The notes beneath the pieces were generated by a model, which was not told the origin of the DNA, searched no databases, and saw nothing but the letters and a program-made list of their open reading frames with translations. 22,135 nt of DNA, taken from NCBI GenBank assembly GCA_023228725.1, contig JALOAQ010000044.1:1-22135 (forward strand), given 5' to 3'. Both the position numbers and the translations under genes were made by a program. Positions 1 to 9,086 of this stretch are shown here, piece by piece. How positions within the stretch are numbered: the first letter of the stretch is position 1; each line of letters starts with the position of its first letter. This DNA is from Bacteroidales bacterium (GTDB lineage: Bacteria; Bacteroidota; Bacteroidia; Bacteroidales; ML635J-15).

Positions 1-800
1 CCCTCTAAAGCTATTCCATCTTTATAAATTTGATAATCAATTCCGCAAAGTGCATCAATATAGCCATTAGATACAACTGTTGCTGTAGCTTCAATATCTG
101 TATTTGTAAAATATTCTTCTTCTAATTCGCTAAAGATAATTTCAGGAATAATAATTTCAACCCCTTTTACAATAATATCATCAATTCTACTAGTTCCTCC
201 GGCAGCAACAGTAGTATTATTAACAGAAGTGTTTGAAACATTAAGCCAGCGTATTAGAAGATTGTCTAAATTATCACATTCGCTTGGTAAGGCTAAATCG
301 TTTACACGGCCAGTAGTAAAGTTATTAGCAGCAACATTTATTGTTGTTCCAACTGCTTTCCAATTACTACCGTCATCAATACTATATTCAATTTTAAACT
401 CTTTGGGACCTGTATTAGAGCCACGTTGTTTTGAACTAATACTTATTTCAGTATAATTTTTAGTGGAAATACTGATTTGCCAATAACTACCGGAGTTATC
501 CCACTTATTAGTATTAGGAGCTTGGTCTGGATTTGCAGTAGCACCGGCTACCCACGCATCAAACTCGGCACCACCATACAAAGAAATTTCTGCAATATCT
601 TTATTGGCAACAAGCCCCTCATCTGCAGTATAAGGATTAGATACAAAACTAGAATGACCTGTAATCAACTCTTTTTTACCATCATCTCCAAAATCCCACT
701 TGGCCAACACAACAGGATCGCCATCTGGGGCTGAAAACATATTGAAATTAACGCCTAAACATAAAATTATAAGCGTGAATAAAATGTAGATTTTTTTCAT
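1..800 (-). CDS. Secreted surface protein, 3' end cut off by window edge
   Basis: The reading frame is open from an ATG at 800 to the window edge (266 codons, no stop). Residues 1-23 form a signal peptide (MKKIYILFTLIILCLG...). Residues about 28-214 form a beta-rich domain with the segment ISSKQRGSNTGPKEFKIEYS and, near residue 205, RIDDIIVKG. I recognise this pattern from many Bacteroidota secreted proteins and nucleases, but it has no assigned function. From about residue 218 the protein begins a second domain (PEIIFSELEEEYF...DALCGIDYQIYKDG). About 18 of 44 residues match the N-terminal domain of the paralogues at 3127 and 6458. A T9SS tail is expected beyond the edge but cannot be seen. 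The gene is divergent from the 1075 gene and preceded by a consensus promoter at 862-892. The function is unknown; cell-surface location is inferred. Confidence 0.85.
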   Translation of the reverse strand, partial: MKKIYILFTLIILCLGVNFNMFSAPDGDPVVLAKWDFGDDGKKELITGHSSFVSNPYTADEGLVANKDIAEISLYGGAEFDAWVAGATANPDQAPNTNKWDNSGSYWQISISTKNYTEISISSKQRGSNTGPKEFKIEYSIDDGSNWKAVGTTINVAANNFTTGRVNDLALPSECDNLDNLLIRWLNVSNTSVNNTTVAAGGTSRIDDIIVKGVEIIIPEIIFSELEEEYFTNTDIEATATVVSNGYIDALCGIDYQIYKDGIALE

Positions 801-861
801 AGTACAAATAATTTAATAAGTAATAATACAAATTTGCAATTTAAAATAAATAAAATATCGA

Positions 862-892
862 CAAATATAAAGCTAAAAAAACAAAAAGCAAA
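862..892 (-). promoter_or_regulatory. Bacteroidota-type promoter for the leftward gene
   Basis: Read on the minus strand, TTTG (892-889) is followed by 19 bases and then TATATTTG (869-862). This is an exact match to the Bacteroidota primary-sigma consensus TTTG-N19-TAnnTTTG. It places the transcript start near 855, with a leader of about 55 nt before the ATG at 800. Confidence 0.65.
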
Positions 893-1021
893 TATTAAAT
901 ACATTTTTTTTATAGGATAGAGTAAAAACATTTATGTATTTTAATCATATACTCTCTCATACCAACGATACAGAATGTTTAAAAAAAAGTGAAATTAATT
1001 ATATATTTAAATAAAATACAA

Positions 1022-1029
1022 TATCTTTG
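1022..1029 (+). promoter_or_regulatory. Probable -7 element for the surface-protein operon
   Basis: TATCTTTG fits TAnnTTTG and lies 45 bases before the ATG at 1075. No good TTTG is found 19-21 bases upstream, so only half of the consensus is present. The rest of the 801-1074 divergent intergenic region is AT-rich and shows no other feature. Confidence 0.4.
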
Positions 1030-1074
1030 TCGCATTAAATTAAATAAACGTATTATTAATAATGTAATTAAAAT

Positions 1075-3111
1075 ATGAAAGCTTTAATCTTTGCTTTTTT
1101 TCCTCTAAGCATATCAATATTTAGTTTTGCAATACAAACACAAGCCCAAAGTCAGGGTTGCACAGACCCATTAGCAAACAATTTCAATCCTTCGGCGATT
1201 ATAAATGATGGATCTTGCACATATAGTTCTTTATCTTATGTATCAGCAAGTTCAAGCAAAGAATTGCCAGTTGCTTTAGATGAAACTTCGGGTTTAATAT
1301 ATTGGAACAATAAATTATGGACACATAACGACGACACAGATATAAACATATATGCTTTTGATTATGAAGACCCCGATAATTATCAAGCTTTTCCTTTAAT
1401 AGGTACAGTTAATAAAGATACTGAAGAAATTGCTCAAGACTCTATGTATATATATATGGGTGATTTTGGAAACAATGTAAAAGGAAATAGGACAGACCTA
1501 CGTATTTTGAGGGTTGAAAAAGAAAGTCTTTTGGCAGGAAATCCAATAATTGACACAATCTTTTTTTCATATTCAAATCAAATTGATTTTAGCCCGACAG
1601 AGGCCAACAAAACCGATTTTGATTGCGAAAGTTTTATAGTATCTTCTGACAGTATTTATTTATTTACAAAACAATGGGTATCCGAAAAGACTTCCTGTTA
1701 TTCTCTTTCAAAATATCCAGGAACTCATATCGCTAATTATAAAGCCACATTAGATGTAAAAGGGTTAATTACAGGAGCTTATTATAATAGGTCAAAAAGA
1801 TTAATTGTTTTTAGTGGTTACTCTAGCTTATTACAACCTTTTTTCTATTTATTATACGATTTTCAAGGCAGTGATTTTTTTAGTGGTAATAAACGAAAAA
1901 TTGCTTTCTCAAGAGTATCAAACAGATTTCACCAAATTGAAGGAATTACTAGTAAAAATGGCTTGATTTATTATGTTAGCAACGAAAAATTTACTCAAGT
2001 TATTACAATAAATGCTAAAATTCACGAGATTGATATGTCTGAGTTTTTATTAAACTACATAAACTCACAACCAAAAGACACTATCCCCCCAGTAATAACT
2101 TCTACTCATAATGATATAGATTTATATTTAGGAAATAACTGTTCCGTTGTTATGCCTGATTACAGAATGTTTGTGTCTGCTACAGACAATAGAACAGCTA
2201 GTGAAAATATTATTTTTACTCAAACACCATATCCTAATCAAGTTTTAACTAAAGGAAATTATCAAGTTTCTTTAAAAGCTTATGACGAGGCAGATAATTA
2301 TGATGAATATTTATTTAATATTAATGTTTTTGACAGTATTACACCAAAAATTACTTATGAAAATACTGAGTTTTTTATTGAAGCTGAAACTAATTGCGAA
2401 AATACAATTCCTGATATTAGCGACTTAGTCCAGATACAAGATAATTGTACAAGTAATCAAAACTTAGAAATAAGCCAAAACCCAGTAGCAGGAAGTATTT
2501 GTTCTGGAGAAAACAATACTGTTATATTAAAAGTAATTGACGAATCTGGAAATTCTAAAACAGCTAATTTTAATATTGTTATTACAGATACAACGTCTCC
2601 GGCAATAGAATGCCCCGTTTTAGATACTATTAATTTAAATTATCTTGAAGAATCTTATTTAGTACAAGGAACAGAGCTTGACCTTGCTTCTTATTCAGAT
2701 AATTGTGGCATTCAAAGTATTAGTAATGATTATAATAATTCTGAGAGTTTGAACGGTGTAGAATTATTACCAGGCGAAACAATAATAAAATGGACAGTGA
2801 TTGATATAAATGAAAATACTTCTACTTGTGAAACTAAAATTGTAATATTATTATCTTCAATAGATGATTTTGAACTTGACAATATTAAAGTTTTCCCAAA
2901 TCCTGCAAAAAACACTTTAAATATAAATTGTGAAAATAAAAAAATCAAAAATATTCAAATTACTGATATTAATACTAAAACTATTGAAATTATTAAATTT
3001 AAAAATACTGAAAATTATATTTTAGATATTTCTAACTATGAACCAGGAACATATTTCTTAAATATTGAAATAGAAAATAAAAATCTAAAGTATAAATTTA
3101 TTAAACTGTAA
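1075..3111 (+). CDS. T9SS-secreted beta-propeller protein with HYR-like domains
   Basis: 678 aa. Residues 1-24 are a signal peptide ending TQA. At 28-48 there is a short Cys motif (GCTDPLANN...DGSC) common in Bacteroidota surface proteins. Residues about 55-330 resemble a propeller-type family by the segments ETSGLIYWNNKLWTHNDD, YMGDFGNN, NRTDLRI, FDCESFI and GLITGAYY; the family has no proven activity known to me. Residues about 338-600 carry two or three HYR/Ig-like modules, marked by DTIPPVI and DTTSPAIECP. The C-terminus (about 600-678, VFPNPAKNTLNI ... GTYFLNIEIENK ... KL) is a T9SS type A sorting domain, so the protein should cross the outer membrane through T9SS and be surface-attached or released. 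It is the first gene of a tight run: the next ATG follows 15 bases after its stop. The role is unknown; adhesion or matrix function is only a guess. Confidence 0.9.
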   Translation: MKALIFAFFPLSISIFSFAIQTQAQSQGCTDPLANNFNPSAIINDGSCTYSSLSYVSASSSKELPVALDETSGLIYWNNKLWTHNDDTDINIYAFDYEDPDNYQAFPLIGTVNKDTEEIAQDSMYIYMGDFGNNVKGNRTDLRILRVEKESLLAGNPIIDTIFFSYSNQIDFSPTEANKTDFDCESFIVSSDSIYLFTKQWVSEKTSCYSLSKYPGTHIANYKATLDVKGLITGAYYNRSKRLIVFSGYSSLLQPFFYLLYDFQGSDFFSGNKRKIAFSRVSNRFHQIEGITSKNGLIYYVSNEKFTQVITINAKIHEIDMSEFLLNYINSQPKDTIPPVITSTHNDIDLYLGNNCSVVMPDYRMFVSATDNRTASENIIFTQTPYPNQVLTKGNYQVSLKAYDEADNYDEYLFNINVFDSITPKITYENTEFFIEAETNCENTIPDISDLVQIQDNCTSNQNLEISQNPVAGSICSGENNTVILKVIDESGNSKTANFNIVITDTTSPAIECPVLDTINLNYLEESYLVQGTELDLASYSDNCGIQSISNDYNNSESLNGVELLPGETIIKWTVIDINENTSTCETKIVILLSSIDDFELDNIKVFPNPAKNTLNINCENKKIKNIQITDINTKTIEIIKFKNTENYILDISNYEPGTYFLNIEIENKNLKYKFIKL

Positions 3112-3126
3112 AACACAGAAACAAAA

Positions 3127-6100
3127 ATGATTATTGTTAGAATTTGTCTTATAAGTATATTGTTTTTAATTAACATAAATACTTTGTTTTCTCAAGAATA
3201 TACTATTGGAATTCCAGAAGTACACTATACTGAAATAGAAGATTATTATTTTGTTGGACAAGAAGTTAAATGTACAACAAAAGTGTATTCTTATGGACTT
3301 GTTGATGATTTATGTGCAATTTATTACGAAATTTTCAAAGATGATTTTTCATCACCTGTAGTAAATTTAACGCAATATGGTAATGCAAAATTTACTATTA
3401 GAAGTCAGGGAACGAATTATGTTACCCAGCAAATTACTGAAGGTAGCGGGTATTTTTCCGTTAAACCTCTTTTCACAACTTATAAAGCATTTACTCTTGG
3501 AATTTTTGACAATTGGTGTGTAAGTAGAAACCGCCCTGTTGCATTATCTATGACATTTACAGAACCAGGTTTGTATAAATTTAATGCAGAAATTCAAAAG
3601 TGTTCTAATTCCGGAACTGGACTTTTAGGACAATCTTTTACATCAAATGGTAACGAGGGATGCGGTGAAGCAGGAACGTCTCATGCAGACAAAGCAGCAT
3701 CATCATGCAATAACCCCCAAGCTTTATTTTCAGACGAGATAATAATTTCGGTTTGTGATGAGAACCAAATTGCTTTTATTGATGGCGAAACAGAATATTG
3801 CTCGGGAGATGAACTTTTCTTAACTTATTCTATTGGTAATAATGATGATGGAATTGATGAGTTTCTACTTCCAGAATGGGTAAATGTTGACATAAATTTG
3901 GACACAAAAACTGCAAGCCTAAGTGGCATAATTCCTGATTATGATGAAGAAAACTCAATAATTGAATTTGAAGTAAAATCTATAAGCTCATATAACCCAA
4001 TAGCTTGTCCAGGAGCGAGTATTAACCAATATATAACAATTAAACCCTCACATTTAAAAACTTTGAATATAGAAATTTGTGAAGGTGAATCTTACGAATT
4101 TGCTGGCAGTCTTTATACGGAAAGTACTAATACAAGTTATAACTATATAAATGAATTTGCTTGTGATAGTATTGTAAACTTAAATTTAATTGTTAATCCA
4201 ACTTATACTGAAACTATTAGTATAGGAATTTGTGATAATGAAATTTACGAATTTGCGGGAGTAGAATTAAACGAAACTGGTGAATATTCACATACTTTTG
4301 AATCAATAAATGGCTGTGATAGTATTGTAAACTTAAATTTACTAGTTTACCCAACTTATACTGAAACTCTAAATGTAGAAATTTGCGAAGGAGAATATTA
4401 TGAGTTTGCAGGACAAAATCTAAGCGAAAGCGGTGAATATTCCCATAGTTTTGAATCAATATTCGCTTGTGATAGTATTGTAAACTTAAATTTAACCCTT
4501 AATCCAATTACTATTACTAATTTATATGAAGAAATTTGTGAAGGAGATACTTATTTTTTCAATAATGAAGAGCTCAGCGAAGCAGGTGAGTATCAAATGC
4601 TTATAGAAAACATTTATGCTTGTAACGACATTACAAATTTAAACTTAGAAGTAAATCCTAATTATAATATTATACTTAACAAACAAATTTGTGAAGGAGA
4701 TTCGTATGAGTTCGATGGCATTACTTATTTAGAGAATACCAATATTACTAAAACTTTTACATCATTTTATGGATGTGATAGTATAATAAATTTGAATTTA
4801 GAATTTGTTGAATTATTTGAAATTAACTTAAACGAGTCAATTTGTGAGGGAGAGGTTTACGAATTTGCAGGAGAAGAATTAAGCGAAGCTGGTGTATTTT
4901 CTCACACTTATGAATCTATAAATGGCTGTGATAGTGTCGTAAACTTAAATTTAATTGTTAATCCAACTTATAACGAAAATCTTAATATAGAAATTTGTGA
5001 TAATGATGTTTATGATTTTGCGGGAGTAGAATTAAACGAAACTGGTGTATTTTCTCACACTTATGAATCTATAAATGGCTGTGATAGTGTCGTAAACTTA
5101 AATTTAATTGTTAATCCAACTTATAACGAAAATCTTAATATAGAAATTTGTGATAATGAGGTTTATGAATTTGCAGGAGAAGAATTAAACGAAACTGGTG
5201 AATATTCTTATACTTTTGAATCTATAAATGGCTGTGATAGTATTGTAAACTTAAATTTAATTGTTAATCCAACTTATAACGAAAATTTGAATATAGAAAT
5301 TTGTGATAATGAAGTTTATGATTTTGCAGGAGAAGAATTAAACGAAACTGGTGAATATTCTTATACTTTTGAATCTATAAATGGCTGTGATAGTATTGTA
5401 AACTTAAATTTAATTGTTAATCCAACTTATAACGAAAATTTGAATATAGAAATTTGTGATAATGAAGTTTATTATTTTGCTGGAGAAGAATTAAACGAAA
5501 CTGGTGAATATTCTTATACTTTTGAATCAATAAATGGCTGTGATAGTATTGTAAACTTAAATTTAATTGTTTTCCCTGCTTATAACGAAACTATGAATAT
5601 AGAAATTTGCCAAAGCGAATCTTACGAATTTTTTGGAGAAATTTTAACTCAAACTGGTAATTATTCCCAAATATTGCAAACTATAAATAATTGTGATAGC
5701 ATTATTGTCTTAAATTTAACAGTTCATCCGGTTAATACATTCAATATGACTAAACATATTTGCGAAGGAGAGGTTTTTACTTTTCATGGACAAGATTATA
5801 GCGAACAAGGGAATTACACAATTGAACTTGAAAACAACTATGGATGCTTTAATATTTGGCATTTAGAATTAATTATTACTCCAAGCGAAATTGTTTTTGA
5901 AGAAATAATATGTGAAGGAGAAAGCTATGTGTTTAATAATGAAGAGCTTTATGAAGCAGGTGAATATTCATATACAGAAGTTGACGAATGGAATTGTGCA
6001 ACAAGAACACAACTTAATTTAACTCTTGCTCCTAATTATGAAATTTATTTAAATGAAAGCATAAATCATGGTGAGATATATTATTTTGGAGATTTTGAAT

Positions 6101-6453
6101 TGAGCCAAGCCGGTGAATATTCCTACAATTTCGAAAGCGAATATGCCTGTGATAGCATAGTAAATCTAAGTTTAACTTATACAACAAACATTAAATCAAA
6201 CTTTAATTTAGAGAATTTAATTTCAATATATCCAAATCCTACAAACTCTATGCTTTATATTGAAATTGATGATAAAATTAATAATGAAATTACAATAAAC
6301 ATTACTGATATTACCGGACAAATAATAATAGATAAACGCAGGTTTGAAAAATTTACACCTATTAATTTATCAGACTATATGACTGGAGTTTATTTTTTAA
6401 ATATTTATTCAAAAGAAAAATTAATTTTAACTAAAATAATAATTAAAAATTAA
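3127..6453 (+). CDS. Large T9SS surface protein with 14 Cys repeats
   Basis: 1108 aa. A signal peptide (1-23, ending LFSQ) is followed by a domain of about 285 residues (24-309) with several cysteines and the segment QSFTSNGNEGCGEAGTS. This domain is shared with the next gene. Residues 310-1021 are 14 tandem repeats of about 51 aa with the pattern ICxGExYxFxGxxLxExGxYxxxxxSxxGCDSIVxLNLxVxP. Each usually has two Cys that could form one disulfide. Residues about 1031-1108 (ISIYPNPTNSMLYIEI ... GVYFLNIYSKEK) are a T9SS type A sorting domain. The architecture (head, long stalk of beta repeats, export tail) fits an extended surface adhesin or stalk protein, which is inference. The gene follows 15 bases after the previous stop and precedes its paralogue by 4 bases, so all three are probably co-transcribed. 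Confidence 0.92.
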   Translation: MIIVRICLISILFLININTLFSQEYTIGIPEVHYTEIEDYYFVGQEVKCTTKVYSYGLVDDLCAIYYEIFKDDFSSPVVNLTQYGNAKFTIRSQGTNYVTQQITEGSGYFSVKPLFTTYKAFTLGIFDNWCVSRNRPVALSMTFTEPGLYKFNAEIQKCSNSGTGLLGQSFTSNGNEGCGEAGTSHADKAASSCNNPQALFSDEIIISVCDENQIAFIDGETEYCSGDELFLTYSIGNNDDGIDEFLLPEWVNVDINLDTKTASLSGIIPDYDEENSIIEFEVKSISSYNPIACPGASINQYITIKPSHLKTLNIEICEGESYEFAGSLYTESTNTSYNYINEFACDSIVNLNLIVNPTYTETISIGICDNEIYEFAGVELNETGEYSHTFESINGCDSIVNLNLLVYPTYTETLNVEICEGEYYEFAGQNLSESGEYSHSFESIFACDSIVNLNLTLNPITITNLYEEICEGDTYFFNNEELSEAGEYQMLIENIYACNDITNLNLEVNPNYNIILNKQICEGDSYEFDGITYLENTNITKTFTSFYGCDSIINLNLEFVELFEINLNESICEGEVYEFAGEELSEAGVFSHTYESINGCDSVVNLNLIVNPTYNENLNIEICDNDVYDFAGVELNETGVFSHTYESINGCDSVVNLNLIVNPTYNENLNIEICDNEVYEFAGEELNETGEYSYTFESINGCDSIVNLNLIVNPTYNENLNIEICDNEVYDFAGEELNETGEYSYTFESINGCDSIVNLNLIVNPTYNENLNIEICDNEVYYFAGEELNETGEYSYTFESINGCDSIVNLNLIVFPAYNETMNIEICQSESYEFFGEILTQTGNYSQILQTINNCDSIIVLNLTVHPVNTFNMTKHICEGEVFTFHGQDYSEQGNYTIELENNYGCFNIWHLELIITPSEIVFEEIICEGESYVFNNEELYEAGEYSYTEVDEWNCATRTQLNLTLAPNYEIYLNESINHGEIYYFGDFELSQAGEYSYNFESEYACDSIVNLSLTYTTNIKSNFNLENLISIYPNPTNSMLYIEIDDKINNEITINITDITGQIIIDKRRFEKFTPINLSDYMTGVYFLNIYSKEKLILTKIIIKN
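4054..6189 (+). repeat. 14 tandem 153-bp repeats coding for 51-aa units
   Basis: The unit starts are in phase every 153 bases; units 6-11 start at 4819, 4972, 5125, 5278, 5431 and 5584. Units 6-10 (4819-5583) are nearly identical in DNA, including silent sites. Units 1-5 and 11-14 have diverged, and units 13 and 14 are one residue short. This indicates recent expansion in the middle of an older array. Confidence 0.9.
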
Positions 6454-6457
6454 AGAC

Positions 6458-8263
6458 ATGACAAGAACAATTTATTTACTTTTATTTTTCGTATTGATTG
6501 CCTACTCTAAAACTTCTTTTTCGCAACAATACACGATTAACATTCCAGAAGTTGAGTACACTGAATTAGAAGATTATTACTTTGTAGGACAAGAAGTCCA
6601 ATGTACGGCCAGAGTATATTCTTATGGCTTAGTTGATGATTTATGTGCTATCTTTTATGAAATATTTAAAGATGATTTTTCTGCACCTGTTTTAAGTATT
6701 ACACCTTACGGCACTGCAAAATTTACAGTGAGAGGGCAAGGAGATAATTATGTTACTGAAAACATCACTACCGGAAGCGGGTATTTAAGCGTGAAACCCG
6801 TTCCACTTTTGCCGACCTATAAAGCTTTTACTCTTGGAATTTTCGACAATTGGTGCACAAGCAGAAATAGGCCAGTTGCTCTATCCTTAACACTAAACGA
6901 ACCAGGAATGTATAAATTTAGGGCAGAAATTCAAAAGTGTTCTAATTCTGGAACTGGAATTTTAGGACAATCTTTTACTTCAAATGGTAACGAGGGATGC
7001 GGTGAAGCAGGAACGTCTCATGCAGACAAAGCAGCTACATCATGCAGTAACCCACAAGCTTTATTTTCTGAAGATATAATAATTACAGTTTGCGATGAAA
7101 ACCAAATTGCTTTTATTGAAGGCGAAACCGAATATTGCTCGGGAGCTGAACTTTTCTTAACTTATTCCATTGGTAATAATGATGATGGAATTGATGAGTT
7201 TCTACTTCCTGAATGGGTAAATGTTGAAATAGATATGGATGCAAAAATCGCAAGTCTAAGTGGCATAATTCCTGATTATGACGAAGAAAACTCAACAATT
7301 GAATTTGATGTAAAATCTATTAGTTCATATAATCCAGAAAATTGTCCTGGTGCAGTAATTAATCAAAGTATTACCGTTCTTCCTTCAGAAAATTCATTTG
7401 AAAATGTTGAAATTTGCGAAGGAAATTCTTATACATTTTTTGGAGAAGAGTTTAGCTATGCTGGAGATTACCAAATAATTGTTGAAAATTCTTATGGCTG
7501 TGATGATAGATATAACTTGAGTTTAAGTGTTAATCCGGTTTATGATAATACGCTAAATATTCAAGTTTGTGAAAATGGCTCTTACGAATTTGCAGGAGAA
7601 AATTATACTGAAAACACTAACATTACTCACATATTTACAACAGTTCATGGTTGTGATAGTGTAGTGAATTTGAATTTGGAATTTGTTGAACAATTTGAAA
7701 CAAACTTAATCGAGTCTATTTGCGAAGGCGAATCTTATTTTATAGGTGATGAAGAATTTTTTGAAGCAGGTGAATATTCTTATACTTTTGAATCAATAAA
7801 TGGCTGTGACAGTATTGTAAACTTAAATTTAACTGTTAATCCAACTAATGAAATAACTTTAAACGAAACTATTAACCAAGGTGAAACTTTCATAATTAAT
7901 GAAGAAGAGTTAACAGAAACAGGCGAATATATATTTAATTTTGTAAATGAATTTGGCTGTGATAGTATTGTAAACTTAAATTTAACAGTTATAACAAAAA
8001 TACTTAGTTTGGAAACTTTAGAAAATCAAATTTCAGTTTATCCTAACCCAACAAATTCAATACTTTATATAAATATAGACGAAAGAATTAATTCCATGAT
8101 TTTTATTAGCTTAACTGATATTTCTGGTAAAGTAATAATAAATAATCAAAAATATAGCAATAACGAAAGCATTGACTTGTCAAGCCTTAAAGCTGGAATA
8201 TATTTCTTAAATATTTATAAAAATACAGATAGAATTGCTACAAAATTAATAATGAAAGAATAA
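6458..8263 (+). CDS. Shorter paralogue of the preceding repeat surface protein
   Basis: 601 aa. A signal peptide (1-23, ending SFSQ) is followed by the same N-terminal domain as the 3127 gene (24-311), very similar throughout. The first 25 residues of the mature protein differ from the neighbour at only a few positions. Residues 312-514 hold 4 copies of the 51-aa Cys repeat instead of 14. The last repeat has lost its first Cys (ETINQGETF), as has the last repeat of the neighbour. Residues about 518-601 (ISVYPNPTNSILYINI ... GIYFLNIYKNTDR) are a T9SS type A sorting domain. The start codon is 4 bases after the upstream stop. The two genes look like a tandem duplication that later changed repeat number, giving surface proteins of different reach with the same head domain. 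The ligand is unknown. Confidence 0.92.
   Translation: MTRTIYLLLFFVLIAYSKTSFSQQYTINIPEVEYTELEDYYFVGQEVQCTARVYSYGLVDDLCAIFYEIFKDDFSAPVLSITPYGTAKFTVRGQGDNYVTENITTGSGYLSVKPVPLLPTYKAFTLGIFDNWCTSRNRPVALSLTLNEPGMYKFRAEIQKCSNSGTGILGQSFTSNGNEGCGEAGTSHADKAATSCSNPQALFSEDIIITVCDENQIAFIEGETEYCSGAELFLTYSIGNNDDGIDEFLLPEWVNVEIDMDAKIASLSGIIPDYDEENSTIEFDVKSISSYNPENCPGAVINQSITVLPSENSFENVEICEGNSYTFFGEEFSYAGDYQIIVENSYGCDDRYNLSLSVNPVYDNTLNIQVCENGSYEFAGENYTENTNITHIFTTVHGCDSVVNLNLEFVEQFETNLIESICEGESYFIGDEEFFEAGEYSYTFESINGCDSIVNLNLTVNPTNEITLNETINQGETFIINEEELTETGEYIFNFVNEFGCDSIVNLNLTVITKILSLETLENQISVYPNPTNSILYINIDERINSMIFISLTDISGKVIINNQKYSNNESIDLSSLKAGIYFLNIYKNTDRIATKLIMKE
7391..7999 (+). repeat. 4 tandem 51-aa Cys repeats
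   Basis: Four units homologous to the 14-unit array at 4054-6189. They are more diverged from each other than the central units of that array. Unit 3 contains the same YTFESINGCDSIVNLNL core that is fixed in the neighbour's expanded block. Confidence 0.85.
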
Positions 8264-8272
8264 AAAACATAC

Positions 8273-8308
8273 AAAAAAAGGCTGGTAAATTTAAAACCAG
8301 CCTTTTTT
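8273..8308. terminator. Bidirectional intrinsic terminator
   Basis: The stem GGCTGGT (8280-8286) / ACCAGCC (8296-8302) has a 9-base loop. It is flanked by an A-tract on the left and T6 on the right, so it can stop transcription from both convergent units: the surface-protein run and the leftward lipoprotein gene. Confidence 0.85.
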
Positions 8309-8321
8309 ACTTATTCATAAA

Positions 8322-8978
8322 TCACTTCATTTTAAAAACCCATTTTGTTTCTTTTTTAGTATAATCAAAAATATTATTGGTTTCTGTAAATTTTCTACCT
8401 GCTTTTTGAATAGAGATTGTTGTGTCTTTTGCGAGATTGTGATTTTTAACATCTGCTGCAAATTCCAAATTAAACTTCCAAACAAATAAATTGCTGTAAT
8501 CATCATCATCTAGTTCAGCATCTTCATTATTGTCTTCTTCTTCTGGCAATTCAGGTCTCAGATAAGTAATGGTTTTTCCTTTCTTTTCAAAATAAGAGGA
8601 AAATTCATTAGTTTCAGTTTCCATTAAATTCGCATACTTAAGTGCTTCATTTAGTGATTCTACATTGGTAAAATCAAAAGAAAAGTAAACCTCGCCTTGG
8701 TCTGCATTATTTACAATTTTTAAATTTTCAATTCCATAAACATTGCTTAAACCTGATTTTACAAAATTTAAGTACTCTTCAAAATCTTCGTTAGAGAGAT
8801 TATTATCTTCATCATCTTCCTCATCTGTTTCTATATTCATATATTCATTATATTCTTTAAAATCAAAAGAATACTTATATGAGCCTGAAAAATCTTTATT
8901 AAAATAAATATCTTGCTGAATAACACAGCTAAAAAGGAAAAAAGGAATAGCTAATAACACAATTTTTTTAAGTTTCAT
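8322..8978 (-). CDS. Lipoprotein of unknown function
   Basis: 218 aa from the ATG at 8978. The frame extends upstream to 9035, but the chosen start gives a proper lipoprotein signal, MKLKKIVLLAIPFFLFSC, with lipobox LFSC and lipidated Cys18. The 19 extra residues would bury it. The mature part is acidic, with clusters such as ETDEEDDEDN and EDNNEDAELDDDD, and has beta-like segments (QDIYFNKDFSGSYKYSFDF, GEVYFSFDF). The residues after Cys (VIQQD) do not form the acidic surface-export signal known in some Bacteroidota, so a periplasm-facing position is possible. I do not recognise a named family. It is convergent with the surface-protein run and divergent from fbp, so it is a single-gene unit. 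Confidence 0.8.
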   Translation of the reverse strand: MKLKKIVLLAIPFFLFSCVIQQDIYFNKDFSGSYKYSFDFKEYNEYMNIETDEEDDEDNNLSNEDFEEYLNFVKSGLSNVYGIENLKIVNNADQGEVYFSFDFTNVESLNEALKYANLMETETNEFSSYFEKKGKTITYLRPELPEEEDNNEDAELDDDDYSNLFVWKFNLEFAADVKNHNLAKDTTISIQKAGRKFTETNNIFDYTKKETKWVFKMK

Positions 8979-9086
8979 AATAATAGAATTAATTTTATTA
9001 TAGTAATAAGATAATTTTTTAATGTAAAAGTACAATTTATTTATGAAATGAGAAAATAAAATCTTAATTTAGCAAAAAAAATCTTT

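Noticed and set aside
229..734. Two rightward frames (75 and 85 codons)
   Set aside because: They are shadows opposite the leftward surface-protein gene, which has a signal peptide, recognisable domains and a consensus promoter.
8979..9035. Upstream start for the lipoprotein gene (19 extra residues)
   Set aside because: The extension would put a charged, Tyr-rich stretch before the lipoprotein signal, whose lipobox fits the start at 8978.
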